From positions 1-64,000 of the forward strand of contig JADHSZ010000003.1 of assembly GCA_016776635.1 (NCBI GenBank): DNA of 64,000 nt. Direction: 5' to 3'. Source of the stretch: Alphaproteobacteria bacterium (GTDB lineage Bacteria; Pseudomonadota; Alphaproteobacteria; UBA11136). The first letter of the stretch is position 1. Every line of letters starts with the position of its first letter. Under the pieces are notes generated by a model that was given only the letters and a program-made list of their open reading frames with translations, had not been told where the DNA came from and ran no database searches. The translations under genes were made by a program, and so were the position numbers. Shown here in pieces: positions 35,185-43,067 of the stretch.

Positions 35185-35451
35185 TTACTTCAACTGGCTA
35201 TCCTTGCTGCCGCGGCGATTGAAGCCGGTGAAGACCGTCTGTTTTTTGTCGTCTTCCGACTGACAGTTGACGCACAGGCGGACGCCGTGAATTGCCTTGC
35301 GGCGGGCCTCTGGAATGGCGGCCCCGCAGTCCTCACAATGGGTTAAGCCCTCGCCGCCCGGCATCCGGCTCCGGGCCCGCTTCACCGCATCTTCCACGGT
35401 GGCGTCTATTTGATCCTGAACCGCCCCGTCACGGGACCAACCACCGGCCAT
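35185..35451 (-). CDS. DksA/TraR-family C4 zinc-finger protein (YbiI-like)
   Basis: An 88-aa protein: AGGWSRDGAVQDQIDATVEDAVKRAR followed by CEDCGAAIPEARRKAIHGVRLCVNCQ, a DksA/TraR-type zinc finger with four Cys, and the tail FTGFNRRGSKDSQLK. From memory this closely matches E. coli YbiI, including the ends. TraR-like proteins bind the RNA polymerase secondary channel; YbiI itself is uncharacterised. It lacks the long coiled coil of DksA. Convergent with the peptide cluster and often found near phage or plasmid DNA. Confidence 0.9.
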   Translation of the reverse strand: MAGGWSRDGAVQDQIDATVEDAVKRARSRMPGGEGLTHCEDCGAAIPEARRKAIHGVRLCVNCQSEDDKKQTVFTGFNRRGSKDSQLK

Positions 35452-35527
35452 AATGTGCTCCCATCGGAAATATTAAAATTCAGGCTACGGCAAAAAATGA
35501 AAGATCGCCACTATCTCAAAAATTTCC

Positions 35528-35564
35528 TTGACATTTCCCGTTTTTTATAGGATATTTTTCCTAT
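35528..35564 (+). promoter_or_regulatory. Promoter with overlapping palindrome before the basic 64-aa gene
   Basis: TTGACA at 35528-35533 and GATATT at 35551-35556 with a 17-nt spacer. A perfect 6-bp inverted repeat ATAGGA/TCCTAT (35547-35564) straddles the -10 element, suggesting an operator. The TTGACATTT-CCC wording and CCTA after the -10 resemble the capsid promoter on the other strand at 63334-63363. Confidence 0.5.
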
Positions 35565-35682
35565 TCAAGGGGCGCAGTGCGCCTTTTTCTAGCTCCCCGA
35601 ACCAGAACCGCCCTGTCCGTCTCCGCCATAACGCGCTAATATCTTTGAGATCAGCTCGCGGCCCCAAGCAACGGAGAAGCCC

Positions 35683-35877
35683 ATGCCCAAGAACAAGCGT
35701 CCCAACCGCAAGCCCGGCGCCAAAGCCAAGCGAGCCGCCGCCGCCAAGACCCCCTGCGGCCCGGCAACGCCCGGCGGCGCCCCCAACCCGAGGGGCGCGA
35801 AAACCTATGGCTCGGCGAAATCGGCGGGATCTTCTTTTACCCCGGCCATGAGCCGGCGCTCGGCCCGCGGCCGCTAG
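35683..35877 (+). CDS. Small basic Lys/Arg/Ala-rich protein
   Basis: A 64-aa highly basic peptide (KNKRPNRKPGAKAKRAAAAK at the start, SRRSARGR at the end) with Gly/Pro/Ala low complexity. Charge and composition suggest nucleic-acid binding or a histone-H1-tail-like protein; no domain recognised. The ATG has GGAGA 6 nt upstream, and a good promoter lies 120 bp further. A single Cys in PCGPATPGG. It could be a real gene or biased open frame; the ribosome site and promoter favour the former. Confidence 0.5.
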   Translation: MPKNKRPNRKPGAKAKRAAAAKTPCGPATPGGAPNPRGAKTYGSAKSAGSSFTPAMSRRSARGR

Positions 35878-36167
35878 GGCTCTAACCCGCTACGCCGCAC
35901 CAACACCTCGTCACCCCCATACCATCCCCGGGCTCTTTGTTGGGGGCCGACGTAATCTAGACGTACCCTGGCCCTCGCCCATGTTAACATTTGTTAACAA
36001 ATGCCAACATATTCCCTCGGATTATGGAAAATATCTTTTAAAAATTTCTTTCTGAATCAATGTGTTACAGGGGGGATGTTAACAAATGTCAACATTTTTG
36101 ACCCCTCGGGGGATGGGTTTGTTTTAAATCAATGACTTAAGTTAAAATGGGGGTGGAAAAAACCCAT
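35878..36167. promoter_or_regulatory. Intergenic region with GTTAAC palindrome array
   Basis: About 290 bp without genes between the basic protein and rpmB. It contains three consecutive 10-mers ATGTTAACAT, TTGTTAACAA, ATGCCAACAT (35981-36010) and, 66 bp on, ATGTTAACAA then ATGTCAACAT (36076-36095). Each is a perfect or near-perfect palindrome of consensus WTGTTAACAW. A CCCCTCGGGG hairpin lies at 36102-36113. This looks like clustered operator sites for one regulator. Confidence 0.55.
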
Positions 36168-36195
36168 AAAAAAGGCCCGCTTCTTTGCGGGCCTT
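36168..36195 (-). terminator. Terminator after rpmB
   Basis: Inverted repeat AAGGCCCGC (36172-36180) with GCGGGCCTT (36187-36195); on the minus strand the stem runs into T residues. It lies about 25 bp past the rpmB stop. Confidence 0.85.
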
Positions 36196-36220
36196 AGCTA
36201 TTCATTGGGGAAAACCGCCT

Positions 36221-36514
36221 CTAGGCCGCGGTCTTGGCCAGGGCCTTCTTGATACTGCGCTTGACGCGCCGCATGCCTTCGGAAAGGTCGGCGTCTTTCG
36301 CCGCCACCAGAAACGCATCGATGCCGCCCTTATGCTCGATGGTGCGCAGGGCATGGTTGCTGATGCGCAGGCGCACCACCTTGTCCAGGGCCTCGGAAAA
36401 GAGCGAGCTGGCCTGGAGATTGGGCAGAAAACGGCGGCGGGATCTGTTATGGGCGTGACTGACATTATTGCCGGTCATGACGCCTTTTCCCGTTGCTTCA
36501 CATCGCCTGGCCAT
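36221..36514 (-). CDS. rpmB: 50S ribosomal protein L28
   Basis: Large-subunit protein bL28, 97 aa. [34 protein letters not shown] is diagnostic, with [21 protein letters not shown] following. No zinc-binding Cys quartet, so the Zn-free form. Single gene with its own terminator; no rpmG beside it, as is usual in alphaproteobacteria. Confidence 0.98.
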   Translation of the reverse strand: MARRCEATGKGVMTGNNVSHAHNRSRRRFLPNLQASSLFSEALDKVVRLRISNHALRTIEHKGGIDAFLVAAKDADLSEGMRRVKRSIKKALAKTAA

Positions 36515-36602
36515 GCCTGATCCTCGATTAAAAACTCATAAACGACCGCTATTGGGGCCGGAGCCGTGGCTTTTAGGCCACCTACGGCCCAAGGTCAAGT
36601 CT

Positions 36603-37604
36603 TTACCCCGCCAGAAAGACCCCAAGGATCTTCTGCGCCGCCGCCGTGGGCGTCATCTTTCCCGCCACCACGTCCGCCTCCAGCCCGTCGATCATGGCCC
36701 CAACGTCCTTATGGCCGTGGAGACGCGTCCTCAGGCCTTCGTCGATTTCGCTCCACATCCAGGCCCGGGCCTGATCGGCGCGGCGTTTCTCGATCCCGCC
36801 CGACTCGGCACGCAGGCCGTTGAATTCCCCGATGGCTTGCCAGATGTCCGTAATTCCCTCGCCTTGGAGGGCCGAACAGGTGAGCACCCGTGGCGTCCAT
36901 TCGGGACAGGTGGGACGGATCAGCCGCAGGGCGTTTCCGTAATCTCCCGCCGTGCGCCGGGCCGCCTTTTCAAGCTCCCCGTCGGCCTTGTTGACCACCA
37001 CAAGGTCGGCCATCTCCATGATTCCCTTCTTGATCCCCTGAAGGTCGTCACCCCCGGCGGGAAGCAGCAACAACAGAAACATGTCCACCATATCGGCAAC
37101 GGCGGTTTCCGATTGGCCGACGCCCACGGTTTCAACAATGGCCATATCGAATCCCGCCGCCTCGCAAGCCAACAACGCCTCGCGGGTGCGGCGGGCAACC
37201 CCGCCCAATGTACCACTGCTGGGTGAGGGCCTGATAAAGGCGTGTTCCGATTGGGACAATTCCGGCATCCGGGTCTTGTCGCCCAGAATCGAACCGCCGC
37301 CACGCTTGGAGGACGGGTCCACGGCCAGAACCGCCACTTTTCGCCCCTGCTCTATGGCGTGAAGGCCGAGCGCTTCGATGAAGGTGGATTTGCCCACCCC
37401 GGGCGCACCGGAAATGCCGATGCGGATGGCGCCACCCACATGGGGCATGAGCTCCTCCATCAGCGCTTCGGCCTGGTCGCGGTGATCGCGGCGGGTGGAT
37501 TCAATCAGCGTTATGGCGCGCGCCAGGGCCCGCCGGTCGCCGTCCAGCACGGCGCGGGCTAGGCTGTCCGTCTTCATGGGGCTGTCGGGATCGGCTGGGG
37601 GCAT
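36603..37604 (-). CDS. meaB: MeaB/ArgK-type GTPase, methylmalonyl-CoA mutase chaperone
   Basis: G3E-family GTPase that protects and reloads adenosylcobalamin-dependent methylmalonyl-CoA mutase (333 aa). P-loop GISGAPGVGKSTFIEALG (64-81), switch DPSSKRGGGSILGDKTRM, HAFIRPSPSSGTLGGVARRT, DMAIVETVGVGQSE and NKADGE are all present. The start codon overlaps the stop of the upstream repeat-protein gene (TAATG), indicating coupling. The mutase itself is at 43068-45215 on the same strand, with three other genes in between. Confidence 0.95.
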   Translation of the reverse strand: MPPADPDSPMKTDSLARAVLDGDRRALARAITLIESTRRDHRDQAEALMEELMPHVGGAIRIGISGAPGVGKSTFIEALGLHAIEQGRKVAVLAVDPSSKRGGGSILGDKTRMPELSQSEHAFIRPSPSSGTLGGVARRTREALLACEAAGFDMAIVETVGVGQSETAVADMVDMFLLLLLPAGGDDLQGIKKGIMEMADLVVVNKADGELEKAARRTAGDYGNALRLIRPTCPEWTPRVLTCSALQGEGITDIWQAIGEFNGLRAESGGIEKRRADQARAWMWSEIDEGLRTRLHGHKDVGAMIDGLEADVVAGKMTPTAAAQKILGVFLAG

Positions 37605-38812
37605 TACCAGTCACCCTTGTTGATTTTCTTGAATTTAGCCATCACCGCCTGGGAAAGCTTTTCCCGCAATTCGGGGTCAACGTCACCCAGAAGTTCCTGT
37701 TTTTCCTCGCGAATCTGCATCGCCTTGCGGATCAGCTCTTCCCGGCTGTTGGGCGCTTCGGCTTCGGGTTCAGGTTCAGCCGAAGGAGCCTTCTTTTTTG
37801 CCGACGACTTTTTCTTTTTCGTCGCAGCCGCTTCGCCGGCCGCCTGTTTTTCCTCGTCCAGGCGTTGTTTACGGAGCTTCATGGCCTCAAGAATGATTCC
37901 CTCGTTTTTTTCCTTGATGCTTTGTTCATCCTCTTTGTTCTCTTGTTTATCTTTTTCTTTTTCGCTCTCCACAACGGCTTCGACTTCTTTGGCGAAGGCC
38001 TTCTCTTTTTCACGCTCGGCGGCTTCGGCCAGTTTTCTTTTTCGTATCCGCATGCCTTCGAGAATGATTTCTTCCGAAGTCATGGACGGCTCGGCAACGT
38101 CTTCCGATTCCGTCTTTTCTTTCTTTCCAGCGGACTTTTTGGCCTTGGCCTTGGATTCGGATTTGGCCTTGGATTCGGCCTTTAGCCTCTCGGCCTCGGC
38201 TTCAGCCTTGGCTTTGGCCTTGGATTCGTCCAGCTTCTTTTTCCGTGTCCGCATGCCCTCGAGAATAACTTCTTCCCGGTTCATGGACGGCTCGGCAACG
38301 TCTTCCGATTCCGTCTTTTCTTTCTTTCCGGCGGAATTCTTGGCTTTGGCTTTGGCCTTGGATTCGGCCTTGGCTTTGGCTTCGGCTGCGGCTTCGGCCT
38401 TGGCTTTGGCTTTGGCCAGTTTCTTCTGGCGCGCCCTTAAGCCTTCGAGAACCGCCTCTTTCGGGTCCATGGGGGGCTCGGCATCCTCCACCGATTCCGC
38501 ATCTTCTTCCTCATCGGAAGAGCCCTTTAGTTTCCCGGCCTCGCCCTTCGGATTCCAAACTTTGACAAGCTTCTTCTTCCATGTTCCCGCGGCATCAAGA
38601 ACGGTTTTTTCCAGGCCCACGGGGGTCTTGGCCGGTGCTTTGGCCGGCGTTTCGCCACCCTCCACCGCTGCCGCATCCTCTTCCTTGCTGGGAGAATTTT
38701 CAGCTTCGACTTCGTCCTCATCCTTGGACGTTTCGAGGTCAGGGCGGACTTCTTTCCCCTTCTTGGCCAAGGGAGATTTTCTGCCGCCTATAAGTTTGTT
38801 GATAACGCCCAT
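37604..38812 (-). CDS. Lys/Glu/Ala-rich protein with repeated ILEGMRxRKKKL modules
   Basis: A 402-aa, very highly charged protein starting MGVINKLIGGRKSPLAKKGKE. Three good copies of a roughly 60-75-residue module are visible: EAVLEGLRARQKKLAKAKAKAEA, EVILEGMRTRKKKLDESKAKA, EIILEGMRIRKRKLAEAAERE. Diverged copies are IILEAMKLRKQRLDEEKQ and ELIRKAMQIREEKQELL. They are joined by KKSAGKKEKTESEDVAEPS linkers duplicated almost exactly. Helical, histone-H1- or TolA-like composition; no signal peptide. The C-terminus KFKKINKGDW is non-repetitive. Function unknown; overlaps meaB by one base. Confidence 0.7.
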   Translation of the reverse strand: MGVINKLIGGRKSPLAKKGKEVRPDLETSKDEDEVEAENSPSKEEDAAAVEGGETPAKAPAKTPVGLEKTVLDAAGTWKKKLVKVWNPKGEAGKLKGSSDEEEDAESVEDAEPPMDPKEAVLEGLRARQKKLAKAKAKAEAAAEAKAKAESKAKAKAKNSAGKKEKTESEDVAEPSMNREEVILEGMRTRKKKLDESKAKAKAEAEAERLKAESKAKSESKAKAKKSAGKKEKTESEDVAEPSMTSEEIILEGMRIRKRKLAEAAEREKEKAFAKEVEAVVESEKEKDKQENKEDEQSIKEKNEGIILEAMKLRKQRLDEEKQAAGEAAATKKKKSSAKKKAPSAEPEPEAEAPNSREELIRKAMQIREEKQELLGDVDPELREKLSQAVMAKFKKINKGDW

Positions 38813-38880
38813 TTTCGCTTCGCAAACCCGCATCTTTCAGGAAAAGACGCATTTTAGAGCAACCACTAGCGATCGCAACG

Positions 38881-40737
38881 TCAGGGCGGAATAATCGCCT
38901 CTTCTCCCAGTTCCTGGAGATGAGCCTCCACCTCGCGGGCTTCCTGCTGTTTGTCCCACATATCCGCGTACAGGCCATGTGCCGAGAGAAGCTCCCGATG
39001 GCGGCCGCGCTCCACCACATGGCCCGCGTCGAGAACGAGAATTTCGTCGGCATCCACCACCGTGGAAAGCCGGTGGGCGATGACCAGGGTCGTCCGGTCG
39101 GCGGACAGGCTGCGCAGGGATTCCTGGATTTCCTTTTCGGTGTGGGAATCCAGCGCCGAGGTGGCTTCGTCGAAAAGAAGAATGTCGGGCTTTTTGAGGA
39201 TGGTACGGGCGATGGCGACCCGTTGTTTTTCGCCGCCGGAGAGCTTTAACCCGCGCTCGCCGACAATGGTCTGATAGCCGTCGGGAAGGCCGACCACAAA
39301 ATCGTGGATTCTGGCCATGCGGGCGGCTTCCTCCACTTCCGAAGGGGTCGCCTCGGGACGCCCATAGGCGATGTTGTAATAAACGGTGTCATTGAACAGC
39401 ACCGTATCCTGGGGAACCGTACCGATGGCCGCACGCAGGGAATCCTGGGAGACCTCGCGGACATCCTGGCCGTCGATGACGATGCACCCCTGGTCCACAT
39501 CGTAAAAGCGCAGCAACAGCCGGGAGATGGTGGATTTTCCGGCCCCGCTGGCGCCGACGATGGCCACCGTATGACCGGCGGGAACGGCAAAGGAGAGATC
39601 ATCGAGAATGGGGCGCCGGGGATCGTAGCCGAAATTCACCTGGTCGAAAGAAACGGCGCCCTCGGAGACCTGTAACGGCGGTGCATCCGGGATGTCCCGA
39701 ACCTCGGCGGTCTTGTCGAGAAGGCCGAACATGGCCTCCATATCGATCAGGGACTGTTTAATCTCGCGGTAGACGAAGCCGAGGAAATTGAGGGGCAGGA
39801 ACAGCTGGATCAGATAAGTATTAACGAGAACGAAGTCGCCCAGGCCCATACTGCCCGAAACCACGCCCTGGCCGGCCATGATCATCAGGATGGTGAGCCC
39901 CACGGCAATGATCGCGCCCTGGCCGATATTGAGTGTGGAGAGAGACGTCTTGTTCCGCACCGCCGCCTTTTCATAGCGCTGGAGAGACGCGTCGTAACGG
40001 CGCGCTTCGTGTTCCTCGTTACAGAAATACTTGACTGTCTCGAAATTGAGCAGACTGTCGATGGCCTTGGTGTTGGCCTCGCTGTCGGTGGCGTTCATCA
40101 CGCGGCGGAATTTTATCCGCCATTCCGTAACCGCCAGCGTGAACCAGATGTAGCCGGCAATGGTGACGAAGGTGACGAGGGCGAACCAGACGTCATAAAG
40201 CCGCCACAGAATGATGCAGACAAGGCCGATTTCCAGCAATGTGGGCAACACGTTGAACAGCATGAAGGTGAGCAGGAATTCAATACCCTTGACGCCGCGC
40301 TCGATGGCGCGGCTCAGCCCCCCGGTCTGGCGTTCGAGGTGAAAGCGCAGGGACAGCCGGTGCAGCTGGCGAAAGGTCTTCAGCGCAACGGTGCGGATGG
40401 CGCGCGCCGATACCTTGGCGAAAACCGCATCCCGCAATTCCCCGAATACCACCGCAAGGGTGCGCACCAATCCATAAGCCAGAAGAATCCCCAGGGGCAG
40501 GACGAGCACGGCCGACACATCCTGGGAAAGTGCATCAACCGCCTGTTTATAAATCAGCGGCACCACCACATTGGCCACCTTGGCGGTGGTAAGAAGGGCG
40601 AGCGCCACCACCACCCTGACCCTGAAATCCAGGGAATCCGCCGGCCACAAATAAGGCAGCAGGGTGCGCAGGGTCTTCAGGTCGTTGCGGGGGCCGGACG
40701 GCGGCGGGGATGTACCCAAATGTCTCATGTGAGACAA
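38881..40737 (-). CDS. ABC transporter, fused membrane and ATPase domains, Atm1/HMT1 type
   Basis: Homodimeric half-transporter of the inner membrane (618 aa). Six helices lie in about 40-330. The ATPase domain has Walker A VGASGAGKSTISRLLLRFYD, the signature LSGGEKQRVAIARTILKKPDILLFDEATSALDSHTE and H-loop VIAHRLSTVVDADEILVLDAG. The segment LSLRFHLERQTGGLSRAIERGVKGIEFLL and FNFETVKYFCNEEHEARRYD-like wording are typical of Atm1 proteins, which export glutathione-bound or sulfur compounds and metals. Substrate inferred only from family. Confidence 0.93.
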   Translation of the reverse strand: MSHMRHLGTSPPPSGPRNDLKTLRTLLPYLWPADSLDFRVRVVVALALLTTAKVANVVVPLIYKQAVDALSQDVSAVLVLPLGILLAYGLVRTLAVVFGELRDAVFAKVSARAIRTVALKTFRQLHRLSLRFHLERQTGGLSRAIERGVKGIEFLLTFMLFNVLPTLLEIGLVCIILWRLYDVWFALVTFVTIAGYIWFTLAVTEWRIKFRRVMNATDSEANTKAIDSLLNFETVKYFCNEEHEARRYDASLQRYEKAAVRNKTSLSTLNIGQGAIIAVGLTILMIMAGQGVVSGSMGLGDFVLVNTYLIQLFLPLNFLGFVYREIKQSLIDMEAMFGLLDKTAEVRDIPDAPPLQVSEGAVSFDQVNFGYDPRRPILDDLSFAVPAGHTVAIVGASGAGKSTISRLLLRFYDVDQGCIVIDGQDVREVSQDSLRAAIGTVPQDTVLFNDTVYYNIAYGRPEATPSEVEEAARMARIHDFVVGLPDGYQTIVGERGLKLSGGEKQRVAIARTILKKPDILLFDEATSALDSHTEKEIQESLRSLSADRTTLVIAHRLSTVVDADEILVLDAGHVVERGRHRELLSAHGLYADMWDKQQEAREVEAHLQELGEEAIIPP

Positions 40738-40818
40738 GATATGGGAAGTGAGGGCGCTCGCATCACGGGATTAATCCTCGCGGACCCTCCCCAGAACCCG
40801 TCACCCACATCCGGATTC

Positions 40819-42999
40819 TCATTTGTCATCTTCCAGCGAGCGATCCAGAAGAAGATAGAGTTTTCCCACATCCGCGGAGAGAAAGGTGGATTCCAGAACA
40901 TTGCTGTGATCGAGGGTGCGCGCGTGCTCCAGGAGGGTTCTGAATTCCAGCATATATTCTGTGACATATCTGCGAAAAGCTTCGTCGCTTTTGAAACGTT
41001 CTTTGATCCGGCGGCTTGTATCCATATAGCTTTTTCCATAGAGCAGGCGAGCGAAAATTCCTTTGTCCCCTTTAAGAAATTTGCTCCACGCGGCCTCGGA
41101 TATGCTCGTCTCGAGAATCCGATTGACGTCGATGGCCAGGGAATTCAGCTTTTCGATGATAAAGCTGGACGACCTCAGGAAACTGCCGCGGCGCACATCA
41201 AAAGCGCTTTCGGTGACATTCTTGGCCTGGGCGACGGCCTCATCCGAAGCCGCTGTCAGTCTTTCCGCCTGACGCCGGAAGTCGTCTTCCACGTCTTTTG
41301 AAGCCGATGAAACCATCTGCATTGTCTTCTCAAGATCCTGGGCCTGGTCCTGAAGCTGCCGTCTCACTTCCGTCACCTTGACAGTGGTTTTGTCCGATGT
41401 GCCTAAAAGCTCCACCGCCTGATTACGGAAGGATTCTCCAACCTCCCCCACCTGGGCCATGACCCCCTCCCAGGCCTGGGTCATGCCCAGCACATGCTTG
41501 TTGAGAACACCCTCAACCACCTTCGACTGTGTAACCGCCCGGTTGCTCGACGTGGTAACCTCGAAGGACTGATCGCGCAGGACGGCCTGGGCTTCCTTAA
41601 GGCGGGACGTGGCCTGGTCGGCTATTTTAACCAGACCCTCAAGCTCGTCACGCAAGCCGTCTTCATTGGCGCCCAATTGCGTCGAAGCACGGTGAGCGGC
41701 GCTTAAAAGCTCCTGCGCCATCCCGCGGAATGACCCAATCACCTCCTCCATCCGGGCGGTGGTGGTATCAGAAGCCTGCCTCAGGTCGCCACTTTGCGCC
41801 TCAAATTCCTTCCTTACTCCCTGAAGACGGGCGATGGCACGGTCGGAGACCTCCATCAGTCCATCGCCCTGCTCGCGAAGAAGATCACCCACTTCACGCA
41901 CCTGACCCACGGCCTGTTGGCCGGACTGGGTCAGTTCTTCGGAACGCCGGCCCAATTCCTCGCCAACCGTTTGCAGAGTGGCGGAAGTTTGTTCCGAAAT
42001 CTTATGAAGGCTGGTGGATTCCTGGTGGATGGTATTTTTGATTTCCTGTGACAGGGCGGAAAGCCTTTCCCCGCCGCCGCCCATTTCACTGATGGACTGA
42101 CGGATGGAGATTTCGATCCCCGCGGTCTTCCCCGTCAACTGGTCCGCGCTTTCATTAAGAGACTGAATTTGTTTCTGCATGGACAGAGTGATTGAATCCG
42201 CCTGTTCGGCGGCGCCTTCGGCGGCCACCGACAGTTCCTCGGCATAACGCTGGAACATTTCGCGGATATGGCGCGCCTGATCGGTGGTACGGTCGGTCGC
42301 GGTGAGCAACTCCTGGGACTGGAATTGCAGCCCCTCCTGGATTTCCTTTTCCCGGACAACCGCCTCGGCGGCGGCGGCGGCGACATTTTGTGAATATTCC
42401 TGAAACGCCTCCATAACCGCCTTGGTCTGGAGCATGGTCTCGCGCACCGCGGCGGCCACCTCTTCGGCTTCCTTACGGATGCTTCTGCGAATATCGTCGG
42501 CGCGCGCCGCGGTGCGGTCAGAGACCTCGCGCAGGTCGGAGAGCTGGTGCTGCAGAGATTTCTCTATTTCCGCAGTACGGTCCGCCACCTCCGCGGAAAC
42601 CCGATTGAGAACCACCGCCTGCCCGGAAAGGGTCTCTCCAAGCTCGGCAGCTCCCTGGGACGCCAGCACCGAGGATGTTTTTAACTCGTTCGCACCCTTC
42701 GCAAGGTCGCCGAGCATGGCCTGAAAGTGGGCAGCGGATTCCTCGGTGGGGTGGGTGATATCCCGCAACGCCTGTAACAGCGCTTCGCTTTGGGCTGTAA
42801 TTTCGCTCTCGCGAAAAAGAAAGGTGATGACAAGCCACAGAAACGCCGGCGGAGTCACCGCACCAATAACGAATCCACCCAACTCGTGGGGAAGAAAGAC
42901 GACAAGGTTTTCCCAACCGATTTCGACCCCCACATAGGAGCCCACAAGAACCACCCATAAGACGGTGACGCCCCATCCGATGAGGAATGGCCTGCGCAT
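40819..42999 (-). CDS. Membrane-anchored long coiled-coil protein
   Basis: About 726 aa. Two hydrophobic segments at the N terminus (FLIGWGVTVLWVVLVGSYVGVEI and LGGFVIGAVTPPAFLWLVITFLF) precede some 480 residues of heptad-type helix rich in Ala/Gln/Glu/Arg. Repeated blocks of about 35-40 residues read like TARxEEV...LRxQxxELxxASDxTxxQ (for example VSDRAIARLQGVRKEFEAQSGDLRQASDTTTARMEEV). A globular C-terminal about 130 residues follows. The layout recalls Caulobacter TipN-like polarity factors and methyl-accepting proteins, but no HAMP or MCP signature is present. ATG 42999 has GGGGGAT upstream. Confidence 0.8.
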   Translation of the reverse strand: MRRPFLIGWGVTVLWVVLVGSYVGVEIGWENLVVFLPHELGGFVIGAVTPPAFLWLVITFLFRESEITAQSEALLQALRDITHPTEESAAHFQAMLGDLAKGANELKTSSVLASQGAAELGETLSGQAVVLNRVSAEVADRTAEIEKSLQHQLSDLREVSDRTAARADDIRRSIRKEAEEVAAAVRETMLQTKAVMEAFQEYSQNVAAAAAEAVVREKEIQEGLQFQSQELLTATDRTTDQARHIREMFQRYAEELSVAAEGAAEQADSITLSMQKQIQSLNESADQLTGKTAGIEISIRQSISEMGGGGERLSALSQEIKNTIHQESTSLHKISEQTSATLQTVGEELGRRSEELTQSGQQAVGQVREVGDLLREQGDGLMEVSDRAIARLQGVRKEFEAQSGDLRQASDTTTARMEEVIGSFRGMAQELLSAAHRASTQLGANEDGLRDELEGLVKIADQATSRLKEAQAVLRDQSFEVTTSSNRAVTQSKVVEGVLNKHVLGMTQAWEGVMAQVGEVGESFRNQAVELLGTSDKTTVKVTEVRRQLQDQAQDLEKTMQMVSSASKDVEDDFRRQAERLTAASDEAVAQAKNVTESAFDVRRGSFLRSSSFIIEKLNSLAIDVNRILETSISEAAWSKFLKGDKGIFARLLYGKSYMDTSRRIKERFKSDEAFRRYVTEYMLEFRTLLEHARTLDHSNVLESTFLSADVGKLYLLLDRSLEDDK

Positions 43000-43067
43000 T
43001 GATTTTATCCCCCCCATCACTACGTATCGGCTTTTAAGGCCTTTTTATCGAAGGCAATTATTTCTTT

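Noticed and set aside
37617..38894. 425-aa Ser/Phe/Ala-rich plus-strand frame
   Set aside because: Mirror of the Lys/Glu codons of the repeat protein (Lys codons read as Phe/Leu in reverse); not a membrane protein gene.
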